Source of the DNA: Rodentolepis nana | Lineage: Eukaryota > Platyhelminthes > Cestoda > Cyclophyllidea > Hymenolepididae | Direction: 5' to 3' | NCBI GenBank assembly: GCA_900617975.1 | Contig: UZAE01012091.1 | Coordinates: 1-64,000 of the forward strand | Length of the DNA: 64,000 nt | Shown here: positions 36,701 through 51,700 of the stretch, one piece after another | How positions within the stretch are numbered: position 1 is the first letter of the stretch | How the letters are laid out: every line of letters starts with the position of its first letter | The notes under the pieces: generated by a model | What the model saw: the letters and a program-made list of their open reading frames with translations, nothing else | Told to the model about the DNA's origin: nothing | Databases searched by the model: none | Made by a program: the position numbers and the translations under genes

Positions 36701-39700
36701 TCCCCTTTTGAGATATGTGGACTACTTTTTACACCGTTTTACAGACAATGAATTTTTTAAAATTTATTTACTTGTTTCCAGCCCCAAGTTTGCTGAACTC
36801 TTCAACACAACTCTTGGAGACTATATGAGATACGTGAAATATAAAATTTCAAAAGTTGAAACAGCCGATGGGCAGAAGGACATTCTATGGACATTTCTTC
36901 GAGAGGAGGATGTTATTTACATTTATCCAAATTCTTGTTCACCCTATGGCACTATTGTTGTTGCAAATGAAAGGATTGCTGAAAAATTCAAATCCATGTC
37001 CGGAAGCGTGAAGAAAGGATGGCGGATTGACCTACTTCTCATTAATCCAGTTACAGTGTAAGTGAGCCATTTCATCATTTTATGTGAGTAAATAACTTGC
37101 ATATGGCATGCATATATGTTTTCCTTTTGGACGAAAATATTGAGATAATATACCAGTTTTACACTGTTCAGTATTAAAATTAATTTATATAAATTATATT
37201 TTTAAGGAAGGTGATGTGTTGTGGGAAGTGTAAATTTATCGTAGGACTTATTCACATGGCGGCTTATTAACAAAGGTTGTAAATGGCTGTGAGATAGAAA
37301 GGCGGAGCAGGGAAAAATAGCGACCAAAATTTAGAGATGCAGTCATCTTGCTATAATGAACACTTTTCTTCTTAGGCAGCATGAGGTGTGTGTATTAAGT
37401 CCTGGTCCAAGTATACCACACACACAGATATCAGTCTGGCTGCAAAGTTTGCTAGACTATTCGTATTGCAAACATTTCAATACAGATGTTTTGGCGCGGT
37501 TTTATGACAACATTGCATTCCACTATCCCCCCTAGCTAATCAGAACAAAAATCACAATGTGCGATAATAAGCGCCACTGTCATAACCTCCGCGACTCGTG
37601 CTTTCATGAAATAAATGGAAAATTTCTGTTGGTTCTGTCCTATTTTATTGCTTAAACGCTTCCCACGCATGGTGAATGCGTGTAGATTCTCACCAAAATA
37701 AACGCCTTGAAAGTGTATAACCTCCATCGTCAATGCCTTGTTGGGTAACAGTTATCCGAAGCTCAGCTTTCATTTCCTCACTTTGATAATTTTGACAAAT
37801 TTACCTTGTTATTTAAAAACAGGAAATTATTTTCAAGTGATTTTGCATTTTTTCTTATATTTTTTTTCAAACAGTGGTGACCCTCCGGAAACCAAGACAA
37901 GTCAATCACAAACTCCTGAAAAGCCCTCTCCTGAAAAAAGTGTAAAGTAAGTCATTAATTTTCGGCATCATTGCCACCTCCTTCTTGTGACTTCTGCATC
38001 TACCCCCCCCCCCCCAATCGATTATATAAAATAAGGCAAAATTATCTCTCGGATTTTCGTTAAGTCCACACCGCATTTCAGGGCAAGAATAAGTTTGCTG
38101 ATGATATTCTTGTAGGCATGTCAGCTTATTAATTAAGGCCGAAATGCATTGTGACAATTGGACGAGCAAATGCTCCGCTTTTCCAAAGAGACGTAGTTAA
38201 GTGGAAGGGTGGGGCGATGGGGTCCATGGTAATTTGAAATCAGGGAACCTTTGAAAAATGTTTCCAAGCTGCTAGCACGCAGCCTAATATTAGTATTAAG
38301 AATGGCATTCTAATATGTACTCTCAAAATATTTTTGCTTTATACAAGAAACGGGTAACCCGAAAATTCGGAATCCATGGTCCCCCTTGTCATTCAGCATC
38401 CCGCTATGCAAAACCCCATCATTATATATTTTTCAACCTTATAACCCATGCCATAATCCATTTTTCGTATTACCAGACTCTCCTTCACTCTGATAAAGCA
38501 AAGCACACCAATAAATAAGTAAGCTCGCTCTAAAATAATTACCATAGGAGGTAAAAAATAATCAATAAAGTTGGTTATAAGAATATGAAATTGTCGTAGT
38601 GCAAAATACTGTCTTAATTTAGAAGTCCATCTGCTGCGAGTCCACGGAGTACATCTTCGAGTTCCGCAAAGTGAGTTTGTTTAACTTCTTCTGTTTTGGA
38701 TTTTAAAATAATTCGGTTTGCTAAATCCTTATTTTCAAATTCATTCGAGATTTGTTCTTTATAACAACCCTGTCTAATTGCCGTGTTTTATTATTAGCCT
38801 CAATATTGGTACAGTCTATTTTGAAATTATTCTATTATTGCATTTATTTTTCTGATCGTTATGGCCTGAAAGCTTCAAGTCGTCAACAGGTAAACTGGAA
38901 TGTCAATAATAATCCCGTTATTAATTAGGGTGAAGAAAGGAAATCAATCACCTAAAGTTTTTACACAATATCTACTTAAGTAGGGGGAGAGGATGAGGGA
39001 TTTTAACGAGATTCTGTCAAAAAACTGCAAATCTTCTTTTGTTGGTGAAAAGACTTGCAAACCATCTTGTGGTCTTTACTTCTTTTGCCATTCATGAGAT
39101 GGCTATTCCATTAGCCCCCCCCCTTTAGTGGTTAACTTTTCTACACCTGTCAAAGCTCATAAAACAGCAAAGATCCAAAAGCTAACTTCAGTAGTCTGAT
39201 CAGCTTTTTTCTTATTTCAATTTTGTTTTAAAAATAGGACCTCAAATACCTCAGTCCAACGCAGACTTCCTTCACTCCCACGTGTTTCTCCGTAAGAATT
39301 TTAGAATTATAATCTTTCCCTATTTATTTATCGTTACTTTTATAATATTTTGATAGAAAAAATGTAGTTTTTTGGTAGATCTTCAATATTATTCAATAAC
39401 ACTAAGAACTGATTGTTGAACTAGCTGTACTAGAGATCTTTGTTGAAAACATTGTAAGGAATAAGATAGAATAGGTTTTAGTTTCATTCACGATAGAATA
39501 AAAATAGTCTAAAATGTGTAATTTTAGAAGCAATGAACATTAAGTAATAAATTCTACGTGCATTCTTTCCGAGTTTAGTGGGTCAACAACACACACATCG
39601 ATCTTTTCCCTAAAGAAGGCCTTATTTCTTCTTTGTTGGTTAAATTGTGACAAAAGTTAATTTCACTTAAATTCATATTCATGTCAATAAAAAATTGTTA

Positions 39701-42700
39701 CGTATGAGGCTGATATTTGGAGACAGAATATTGTTCATGGCATTCCCTTGTTAAATTTATCGCTTTTAGCATGTGTTTGCACTTTTGCCTTCAAATGTCA
39801 GCTTAAAACCTCAAAACTTCTTTTGCCGCTTTGACGTAGATTGATACTTAAATGGTGCAAAAAAACGATTTTGTTTACTTTTCTATAATATTTATATATA
39901 TATATATATATATTTTATTAAGTGTGAAGCGAAGAATTTCCGACTCCGTCCAATCTAGCCACCGTGCACGTAAATCACCACAAACGTACGTTGTTTGTTA
40001 AATTTTTTCCTGCAGCATGCCAACACAACGGCTTTTACTCAAGATTGGTCGTAATTGCAAGGCTATTGCAACCAACACCATCACTCCAAGCCCACTTCCA
40101 ACCAACCAACCAACCTAGTTATTTAAGCCTAGTGGAATTCTCAACTTTTTCATTAAACGCTAGAATGCGAACACAATGAGACTTTTCGTCTCAAAATATA
40201 CGACGGTACAATAAAGGGCAACCAATTTCGAGTTAAACAAATAATGTAAAATATCATTTCGAAGAAACAATGAGTTGAGAAGAAAGATGACTTGAGATAT
40301 GCTGCTCTTTAGATTTAGATTTCTGTAATGCCTCTCTGTTCTGCACAACGTTAGATGATATTTTCTGTAACGGAGCTTTGTGAACTATCAGACACGTCCA
40401 CTAGTCATTATCTCTGATGGAAAGCGTTAATGCAAGTCGATTGTTGTAAATAGAAGATGCTGCTTTTCGGTTACACAGATACACGATTTCCAGCCATGTT
40501 GAGCTGAAATTCAAAGACGTTTGATCAGTGGGATGCAAACATACCAATAAATTTTATTCCTTTTTTAATGACTTTCTGCTTGCTTTCTCTATTATAAAAT
40601 ACTTTGCTAAATGGTGCTTACAAAGCATTCGCTCATTTTTTCTAAAGGCGTAATGATGACCCCCGTGGAATGAATCGTCTTAAACTAACACAGTCTCGAA
40701 GTTCCAGGTAAGTGAAAGGAATACTTTTCTTTGAAAGTGACAGAGACCTAATTGGCTAATATTCTAATATTTATTGCATATGCGTTTGAAATTTAAATCC
40801 TCCATCAGGCCGATTATATATCCATGCAACTAGAAAAATACATTTTCTACATTTATAGCAACATATTTCACACATTACCTTCTTCATGAACCCATTCATG
40901 AAACTCTACATAAACGATTAGTTTATAGGGGCAAGATACTACTGATACAGTTAGGAGCTCGCTCACGATAAACTCGAGGTATCAGATGAAACACATGTAG
41001 AGGAATCAATTTGAAATTAAAGATAAGGTTGTAATAGGAGGAATTATTTGCTAGAAAGAAACAGTGTATCCTTTCTACTTGACTATCAAGCTTGTCTAAA
41101 TATAGTGATCGTCATTTTTACGTACTGCTTCGGATGAGGCTCTTAAAGGTCTGGAAGGGCGAATGCGCAACACGCTATTGTCATTATATTTTATCGATTA
41201 ACTATTTTCATTGCTTCTTCAATTGGTAAACCGTTATTTATTGTCTAAGGAGTGAAACGGATGCCAAACGAATAGAAAATGTTGAATCGCCACCTGATGA
41301 AATGTCCTCAAAAAGCCGAGATAAATTCGTTCCCAAATTGGCTTCTGATCGGTAAGAGCCCATGTCTTTGCTTCGCCATTTGTTATGGTCTCCTGCCTCA
41401 TGTTCCACTTCAATTCATCACCGGACATTCCAAATTGAAAGCGTTAACAATCATTGAAGTAGTCTTTTGAGTAAAACTACACCCTTCACGGTTATTCGAG
41501 ATTCAATAAACTATTCATTTAGCAGATAGTGGACAGAATGTTGAATGCTAAAAAAATCTATTGGAGTAGATCTGAATTGTAAAACTTTTATTGTGCAAAG
41601 TTCATTTATATGTATCCTTGTAAAATGCACACTTGTAATGATAAGCGCACATTGTTGAAAATCTTTGGAATGGCCTCTTTCCTAGTTCACCATGGTTTGT
41701 AAATGGCAACACAGAGCATCCCTGTGAGTGGAATTTAGATTCGATCGCCTTCTACACCAGTGCTCACCAAGTGTGCAACGTTATCCAATGGACCCATTCT
41801 GCCAATGCACTTACTACCTCATGTGTTTACGACAATGCAATAATGTTTTCTCCAAAATTGCACGCTTTTCTTAGTTTTATGCTGTTGTTGTGTTTTTCAT
41901 TCTCAACAAACAACGCATGATAGTCCCTTTTAATTTCCGCCTTAACATAATGTTTTTATATCTTCAAAGTGAGAAAGAAACTTCCCAGAAAGCCGAGAGT
42001 TCCAGAACATCGGAAACCGAATATTCTTTTGAAGATAAAAGTGAGGAGTAAGTGAATTGTTCCCTCTTTTAATTCAGGACATTCAATCCACAATTACACT
42101 CCTTCTTGGTTAATTTCTGATCTTGAACTCATTACTTTGCGACAATATCTTTACTTGCACTATTTCTTAACATTAATGAAATTTTAATTGCTTGAAAGTG
42201 TTGAGAAGAATGTGTTGCATCCGGAGAGAAGTGAACAACAATTTGGCAAATCTTCACTAGAGGAGAGTGGAATGTGAGTGAATAATTTGTCTTGTTTTCT
42301 TCCCTCGTTTTTCAATGATCTTGAATGTTGGTGGAATGGATTTGACGTGTTTTTGTAGTACTTACTTTACCAAATGTTGACATACTTCATTGATTTGTGA
42401 CCTGTGTGTCTGTGTGATGAGTGCGGTGACCATAGGAGGCATAGCAATAAGTGTGCCAAGTGATTAATTGAATTGAAATATCTCATTCGAAAGAGTCTGT
42501 CACAAGCTCTTGAAATTCCAATTATATGTTAAGCGTTGGTTCGAGTTGTGCAGTGTAGGTGAGTCAAGTTAGGCGCATTGTAGTTCGCTCGTGTACATTA
42601 AGTGATGATCTTGATTCCGATCAAGAGGTGACGTGGAAGAGTTCATGTTTCTCGTAAAAGTGACTTCGGAGAGCAAATGCTTTATCTCAGGCCTTTGAAA

Positions 42701-45700
42701 ATGAATTTTGTATACGAAATAGGCGTGGAAATATGATAAAAGAGATACGCAATATGTGAATATTTCATGTCGTGTAATTATTGAGCACTTTAGGTATGCA
42801 CTGCTCAGGTTAGCCATTACTTTCTAAGAATTCATTTCGAATGCTTCTATAATTAAAATGATCTAATTTTTCACTCATTAATGCATTCAAAATTCTAGCA
42901 TTGAAGTATTCTAAATGAACTGCCTACTTTTAATCAGTCTTTGTTTATTTGAAGTGCGGAGGAACATATGGAGCAACAAAATGACAGTGAACATCTTGAA
43001 CACGAGAAACGTCTTGATGAGGAAATTGAAAAGTAAATGAGTTATTTCAATCCATTTTTGTGAGCTTTGTCATAATATGAAAATTTTATTGAATTATTCT
43101 GATTGTGTCAATAAGTAAGAGTTTTGCCCTAGAAGTTATTTAACCTAAACATTTATTCAAAGATAATAAGATAATACACACTGTTCTTGTTCATTGAAAG
43201 TTCCGAGAAAAGTGAAGAACAATTTGAAATATGCGAACAAGGGCAAACCAAGACCTCTTCTGCTGTGGAAATTAAAATGTAGGCTAATTCTTATAAAATA
43301 TGTCTTGTGTAAAGGTGCATATTTGAGTTATCGGCTAGTACCGTCATAATTGATTATTTTTATTAAGTACTTTAATCAAAACTTATTCATTTAAAATTGA
43401 AATAAATTAAGTTTCTGTTTATTATTGCAAGTGTTGGTGAGAATCTTCACCACCATGAAGATTATGAGCAACAGCAAATGGACAGATCTTCTGACGAAGC
43501 TGGTAAAATGTAATTAAATATTTTATTATCCAGCTATTACAACTTTGCGAATGTTTGGTCAAATTAATCGAAAAAATGCAATTATTGAATTGTATGAAAA
43601 GATGGAGTAGATAAGAAACCACTTGCCTAATTCATTTTGTAGAACGGAGGATATTCCTGAGGGCATTGAAGGTGATGAAACTCAGCAAAGTGAAAATGCT
43701 TTCTCGGAAGACATTGAAAGGTAATGAATTGATTGGTATCTCCTTGTAAACCATATTTGCTAATATCATTACTATAAGAGACTTTTACATGTAATGAAAT
43801 GTGGTTCAGTAGTTTTTAATTTTTATATTCCGATTATTGCCGATTTTCATAATAGTTATTATCAGTGTATTTTGTATTATTAAATAACCTTGCGATCGAT
43901 AAATAAGACAGCGACAATGGATTGACCAACTTGCGCGTATGTTATAAAGGTAGGGACTAAAATATTTAAAGTTTCTTGATCTGAACTCAATTATATTGAC
44001 TATTATTATTGGTTAAATTTATATGTGGTTCATTTTTTCGCTCAACTTTCCTCCCGAGAAATTTTAGTCAAGTGGATTTCGCCTTTTGATTTGCGCCGTC
44101 GTTCTGCAACGTTGCTTAAATCGATAGAATGCTATCATAGTGAGACATTTTTTCTAAAATATTGTTTCATCGCAAATTACGACATCTAAATTTGAGTTAT
44201 GCAGGCATATGTAGCATTCAGAAGATATGGCCGAATTGAGAAGAGAAGTAAAATGAGAAACGTGTGTTAAGATCTAAATTTTTGCATAGTTTCAATTGTG
44301 ATAGGTGCCCCTCTGACTTGCACGTCGTTAGATGATATTTTTCTGTAACATATTACTGTGAACCATCAATCACGTCTACTAGTCAACGTCTCTGAGTAAT
44401 GTTTAAAAGCAACTGAATCTGTCGAGAATCGGTAATGAAATTTGATTGATGTCCATCGCAGATGCCATTTTTCATGTGCTTAGATGCTCGCCTTCGAGTC
44501 CTATTGTGGTGAGGCTCAAGAGAGTTCGAGGATTGGAGTGCAAACATTTCGCCAAATTTAATTCCCTTAATTATAAATTTCAGTGTGCGTTCTGCTTCAA
44601 AAAATTACTTTGCAAAATGGTCTCCATACAAAGCACTTGCCCATTTGTTCGGAAAGCGAAATGATGTCCCTCGTGGAATGAAATGCAGTGAATTATTACG
44701 AGTTAAACATTGATCATTAGTGAAATGAATATGTTTCCTTAAAAGTGACAGTGCTCTAGTTGTCTAATGTGCTACAATTTGGTTGATATGCATAAGAAGC
44801 GTCAATCCTACATGGAGTCACTCATATATATTTATTCACACGGATAGTGAAGTTTATGACATCTATAAAAACGCTTTTCATGCAGTTTCCTCCTCCTGGA
44901 AGCATTCTCGATTCTCGTCCTCTATGTACGTATTTTATTATCCGATAGTACTGCTATCGTTACGAGTTCGCTCAAGCTCAACTTGAAGCAGAAGAAGCCT
45001 TGCGTGTTTGTATGCATTCTGTACTCTTCATACAAAGATGATGAAGAGGAAATAATTTAAGCGAAGTTAAACAAAATTGTTAAAAAAGATTTATGTGAAG
45101 GGAGGAATATCTGGTTGGTATAAATGTTGCCTTCTTCCTCCTTGACTATCAAGCTTGTCTAAACGTATCGATCATCATTTTTTCGCTTTGGTGTTGATGA
45201 GGTTCTTGAAGCTTTGGAAGGGCGAATGCACGACACGCCATTGTCATTATATTTTATCGATTAACTATTTTCATTGCTTCTTCAATTGGTAAACTGTCAT
45301 TTATTGTCTAAGGAGTGAAACGGATGCCAAACGAATAGAAAATGTTGAATCGCCACCTGATGAAATGTCCTCAAAAAGCCGAGATAAATTCGTTCCCACA
45401 TTGGCTTCTGAGTGTTAAGAGTCCATGTCGTTTCTTTGCCATTTGTTATGGTCCACGGCCTTATATTCCACTTCGATTCATCTCCGAGAATTCCAAATTG
45501 AAGGAGTAAACAATCGTTGAAGTATTCACTTGAGTAAAGCTATACTCTTCACGGTTATTCAAGATTCAATGAATTAATCATTTAGTAGATGTTAGACAGA
45601 ATAATGAATGCTAAAAAAGACGTAATGGGGTAGACCTGAATTGTAAAACTTTTATTGTGCAAAGTCCATTTACGTGTATCCTTGTAAAATGCACACTTGT

Positions 45701-48700
45701 AATGAGAAGCGCACATTGTTGAAAATCTTTGGAATAGCCTCTTTCCTTGATCACCATGGTTTGTAAATGGCAACACAGAGCATCCCTGTGAGTGGAATTT
45801 AGATTCGATCGCCTTCTACACCAGTGCTCACCAAGTGTGCAACGTTATCCAATGGACCCATTCTGCCAATACACTTGCTATCTCGCGTGTTTACGTCAAT
45901 GTAATAATGTTTTTCCAAAATTGCTCACTTTTCTTAGTTTTTTGCAGTGGTTGTGCTTTTCATTCTAGACAAACAACGCACAATAGCCTATTTTAATTGC
46001 TGCCTAAACATAATGTTTTTATATCTTCAAAGTGAGAAAGAAACTTCCCAGAAAGCCGAGAGTTCCAGAACATCGGAAACCGAATATTCTTCTGAAGATG
46101 AAAGTGAGGAGTGAGTAAATTGTTCCCTCTTTTAATTCAGGACATTCAATCCACAATTACACTCCTTCTTGGTTAATTTCTGATCTTAAACTCATCATTT
46201 TACGAAAATATCTATTCTTGCACTATTTCTTACCATTAATGAAATTTTGATTGCTTGAAAGTGTTGAGAAAAATGTGTTGCATCCGGAGAGAAGTGAACA
46301 ACAATTTGGCAAATCTTCATCAGAGGAGAGTGGAATGTGAGTGAATACTTTGTCTTGTTTTTCTTCCCTCGTTTTTCAATCATCTTGAATGTTGGTGGAA
46401 TAGATTTGGACGTTTTTTGAAGTACCAAATGTTAATGGTTTGTGACCTATGATTAAAAGAGTCTGTCACTTGCTCATGAAAATTCGTTGGTTCGAGTTGT
46501 GCAGTGTAGGTGAGTCAAGTTAGGCGTATTGTAGTTCGCTCGTGTACATTAAGTGATGATCTTGATTCCGATCAAGAGGTGACGTGGAAGAGTTCACGTT
46601 TCTCGTAAAAGTGACTTCGGAGAGCAAATGCTTTATCTCATAGCTTTGAAAATGAATGTTTTATTCGAAATAGGCGTGGAAATATGATAAAAGAGATACG
46701 CAATATGTGAATATTTCATGTCGTGTAATTATTGAGCACTTTAGGTATGCACTGTTCAGGTTAGCCATTACTTTCTAAGAATTCATTTTGAATGCTTCTA
46801 TAATTAAAGCCATTTTCATTTTCACTCAGTAATGCACTTAAATTTCTACCATTTAAGTAATCTAAATGAATTGCCTACTTTTAATCAGTCTTTGTTTATT
46901 TGAAGTGCGGAGGAACATATGGAGCAACAAAACGACGGTGAACACCTTGAACACGAGAAACGCCTTGAAGAGGAAATTGAAAAGTAAATGAGTTATTTAT
47001 AATCCACTTTTTTGAATATCCTACCATAATATGACAATTTTATTGAACTATTCTGATTGTGTCAATTATTAAGAGTTTTGGCATAGAAGTTATTTAACCT
47101 TTACTTAAAACTTATTCATTAAAATTGAAATAAATTAAGTTTCTGTTTATTATTGCAAGTGTTGGTGAGAATCTTCAGTACCACGAAGATTATGAGCAAC
47201 AGCAACTGGACAGATCTTCTGACGAAGCTGGTAAAATGTAATTAAATATTTTATTATCCAGCTATTACAACTTTGCGAATGTTTGGTCAAATTAATCGAA
47301 AAAATGCAATTATTGAATTGTATGAAAAGATGGAGTAGATAAGAAACCACTTGCCTAATTCATTTTGTAGAACGGAGGATATTCCTGAGGGCATTGAAGG
47401 TGATGAAACTCAGCAAAGTGAAAATGCTTTCTCGGAAGACATTGAAAGGTAATGAATTGATTGGTATCTCCTTGTAAACCATATTTGCTAATATCATTAC
47501 TATCAGAAACTTAAAAATATGATGAGCAGATGGGGAGCAGTTTCACAGTTGTATATTCCTGGTTGTCCTGGTTTTTAATGTTTTTTACAACCTGATCAAC
47601 AAATTGGGCAGTGACAATAGATGAATCAACTTGTTTATTATTTTTTTCTGTAGGTACGCTTATCGGCATCTGGATAACAGTAATGAAATACATCAAGTTG
47701 AAAGTTTTTCCGATGGACAAGCTAATAAGTAAGTGAAATATTGATTTCGATCAAAATTTAAAAATGATATATAATGGTATGCCTAGTAACATTTCTGCTG
47801 TGCGAGTGTTTACGTATTGATTTTTGCTGTGTTGTCTAATACTGATCGCTTCTTAACTTAATTATTGATTTTTAAAAATTTACGAAAACTGAAATATTCT
47901 GTTTTTCTTATGACTCATCTTATTTGCTTCAAGTTTCTTACTATTTTTATCCATCTAGCTTTAACTTGAACTGTTTATAGCTAAAGCACCTCACTTCAAA
48001 TCGCTTTCTAAGTAGATGACATTTCTTTTTTTGATAATATATTTAATCCAATTACCGATGCTGTGATACTAGTGTTCAAATTCTATTTGAAAAATATTAC
48101 GAAACACGATCTTTATACGTAAAAATATTTGTCTCATTTTAGTGATGAAAATTATCAAGATATTGAGAATATCACGTCGCCTCTCTCTTTTCCTTCCTCT
48201 AAACCCTCTTCGCAAGTATCAGATAAAGAGATAGAAATGGAAGATAATCCTGTAAGAGTTCGATTCACTTTCCTGGACACAATAATCCCTGATATTCTGG
48301 CGATCGAACGACACTTTCGACAGTTTGGCGATATTATCTCAGTATATCTACACAATTTATTGGCCGAAGGAAATGTTGTGTTTCGTTGGCGCCATGATGC
48401 GATAAAAGCGATTGCTAATTCTTTACGTGTGATTGATAACTGTAGATTTGACTTCTTTTCGAAGATTTCAGACGAGGAGTAAGTTTACTTGATTTCATTT
48501 CTAAACTATTATTAAGTAGTTTAATTAAAAATAGTCTCTTTAATTCATTGATTTATTTTACCTCTGGCCGCACTTAATTGTTTACTTTTAAGCTGGGTTA
48601 TGGGTTAAGTTCTGTGATCTGTTCAAAACCCCATTTTCATGATTTTGTCCCTAATTCTCAGTCTCTTTCAATCAAGAGGAAATCATGTAATTATTATATC

Positions 48701-51700
48701 TATATACACATGTAAATAAGCAAACTATAATTCCTCAGATAAGTATCTGCCAAGACATACCATCGTTATATTTACTTAATCAATGAATATATGTTCATTC
48801 TTATTTTACCTGAGCATTACCAAGAGCAGATATAAATAGTATCTTGTGTTCAAGAGTATATCAATAATGCCCAATCGGATTGGATGCACCTTTTGGGATG
48901 ATTAAGGCAAGCAGTCCAAAAATCTACTGTCAATTACTTTTATTTCCAGTAAATTCTTCTAAGCTACCCAATGTTTCATCCCTGCCTCTTCTACCATCCT
49001 CCATCAAGCTTGTCCTCCGTTCAAGTGTTGCTAGAGCCCAAGTGGGGTGGCAATTATAATTAAGCAATAATGTACTGGTCACCACTAACGATTAACGGAT
49101 TAATTTCACGCACTTAAAGCCTTATTGGTTGGAAATGGTCAGCTGGTGTTTTAATTTTGCATTGGTCAAATATCATGCAGTTTGTATATTTTCTATTATA
49201 ATGACAAAGAGCATCCCAAAAATGAATTGTAGGTCCGCTTTTGATTTACACCGTTATCAAGATACCCCACACGCTTTGTGCCCTTAAGATCTCATACGCT
49301 TCATTTCATAGGGCATTTATTTTACATGTTTCTAAGACTGAGGGTGTGGAGATTAAAGGCAACTTCACAATCCATAAAAGTATCACCATCCCCAATGAAA
49401 GCTAATGAAGTGCGAATAACTATCTATATTTATGGTAATATAGTGTGAGGAATGAAATCAGATTTCTTTCCTAGCTTAGAATCAACCATTGATGTAGGTT
49501 ATTGCAATCCTCATCTAACATTTGCATTATTGTGAAAATGAAAATCACTGTACACATTCCAGTTTACATGTTCCTAGGTAACAAACACTCTTCCTAAGGC
49601 TAAGAGAATATACCACCTTGTACTGAATGAGTGGGTTGTATTGCACAGAATTTAATAGACAGTTGCAAAGGTGTAGAATTAGGAATCGTGTGCGGAGGGA
49701 GGGGGCATGAGTGCTGATGTGAGCAATCTGAATTGATAGGAACAGGTGACTTGGTGAACGAATAGAGGTTGACTGATTTTGTATTCTTCATTCACTGTGG
49801 AATACTTTGTAGAGGCATAAGTACTTGCATTAATTATTTCTCTGGTTTTGATTTTAATAACCAAAAAGATAGCATTTTAAATTAGTATGTTGTTTAATCT
49901 GTTGCAGAATGCGAATCTGCAGGGAGTTCGAAGGTCGGAGCCATCAACCAGGAGAAATTATTGAATTAAGGAAGAATGAGATTAATCACATTTCAAGAAG
50001 AAAAAATAAGAATCCATTTGGCGCATTTTTTGTCAAATATTTCAATCAAGATGCAGAATATTTTTATTACTTCCGTGGAGTTAGCGCTTCTGACCATCAC
50101 TTTGTTAGAATTGGAGATATTTTAAAGTAAGACTTTGCTTAGAAGTTAAGGATATCTTTTTCATAGCCATTTTATAGTTTATAGTTACATGGTCTGGTCC
50201 AATATAGCACAGCAAATTTCAACAGCAGAGTAAGAAAGAAGGTGTAGATGTGGCTTATCGAGGAGAGTAATCAAGAAAATGACCAACCACAGCGATTGAC
50301 CTTACGAAGATAAATTTCAAGGTCGAGAAGTAACCGCTGTTATAATTATATTCTGAAGACCTTATTAAGAGCATCTAAAGTAAAGGAGACTTATTTTACT
50401 TCAACCATATGTAAACTCAAACAGATTATTCTGAAACTTCTGTAAACTGTTGCAGACAAATTTTAACTGATTCAAAAGATTGAATCTGAATATCATTATT
50501 TTCTAAAACTCGGATCTAAATGAAAATTAATGATATATTGGGGTCTCCATGCCACGTAATCGAGTCTCCTTTAGAGATGTTTGAACAGAATTCAACTTGC
50601 TTTGAATCTCCATGTGTGGAAATTGCATTTCCCTATTCTTCTCATTGGTTATACTTTGTCCCATATTCACTGCTTTATGCGAATTCAAAAGCATTTTGGA
50701 ATTACTACCACGTATTTAGTTTCTACATATTCCATAGCAATCAACTAAATCACCCACTGAATCGAACGCTATTTTGTTACAGTAGGAAATTTTCACTTTG
50801 CCGTTCTAAATCTGTAGTTATCTATACCACTAATAACAGAAAACAGATATTTACCGAATAAAACTTGAATGTATTACTTTAGCTTATTCGGTAGTTATCG
50901 TCACTTAACTATGAATTTTAGATATATTAGAGCCTAAAGCGATTGAGATGGAATTGCAGTACAAGTTACACGCTATTAAAAAGAGCTTCTTTTTAAGGGT
51001 GAAATAGCGCCATTGTCAGTGTTTATCAACAAGTTTATTGTGAATGACAAAAGCTTTTGTAATAAGAATAACTGTGGCTTTTGATTAAACATTTTGCTTC
51101 ATCTATTTTAGGATAGTTAAAAGCTATGCAGTGGGATTTCAATTTCCGGGTAAAATTGTCTTCAATATTGAAGCCATAGCCAAGAACTTCGAAAGATTCG
51201 GACAACTTCAGAGAATTGTTCAGAATCCATGGACTGGGAAAGGATTTGCTGTTTTTTCTCAGATACAGAGCTCTCTATTGGCTCATCTTGAGCCTTATCA
51301 TGCTGCTGAAGATAGTCAAATGGGAATTTTTCAACTTCGAGATGGTGACATCGAAAATGACATGTAAGTGCTTGTTTTAATACTTAATTTTGCACGCATT
51401 CTTCGGGTTTAGTAAGCTGCCTTTAATCTGCAAATAAGAACATCGTAAATGAATTATTGCGCACCGAGGGTTTTCTACTTCAAAGAAGTTAGCTTTTATG
51501 AGGTGGTTACCAACCTTACGATTGACCAACAATTTAATTCGCAAACCTACCTTATCAAATTCTCACTTTCTTTCATTGGGTCAAATTCATTAAATTTTTC
51601 ATCTTTTTTAATTTGCAACTACATTTTCTCGGCTAAAAGGCCTCAAAAAATATCTTCTGCTCTGTTTATTATAATCTGATAACAACATCTGTTCCTTTCT

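Larger units (their letters stand above)
40160..43795 (+). repeat. Segmental duplication, unit A
   Basis: Matches 44,124-47,515 with most introns and exons aligned. Shared landmarks include CGTTAGATGATATTTTCTG at 40,348, the 102-nt exon, and the acidic repeat exons. Unit A keeps all exons. Confidence 0.8.
44124..47515 (+). repeat. Segmental duplication, unit B (partly decayed)
   Basis: Second copy of 40,160-43,795. The 60-nt exon has lost its frame, the 102-nt exon has lost its donor, and one acidic repeat exon is deleted; five acidic exons remain usable. Confidence 0.8.

Noticed and set aside
42569..42817. Minus-strand 82-codon ORF
   Set aside because: In the duplicated intron of the + gene; its counterpart in unit B is broken, so it is not conserved as coding.
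50520..50861. A 113-codon plus-strand ORF between two RRM-like exons
   Set aside because: No acceptor or phase-2 donor at its ends, aromatic and AT-driven composition; treated as intron.
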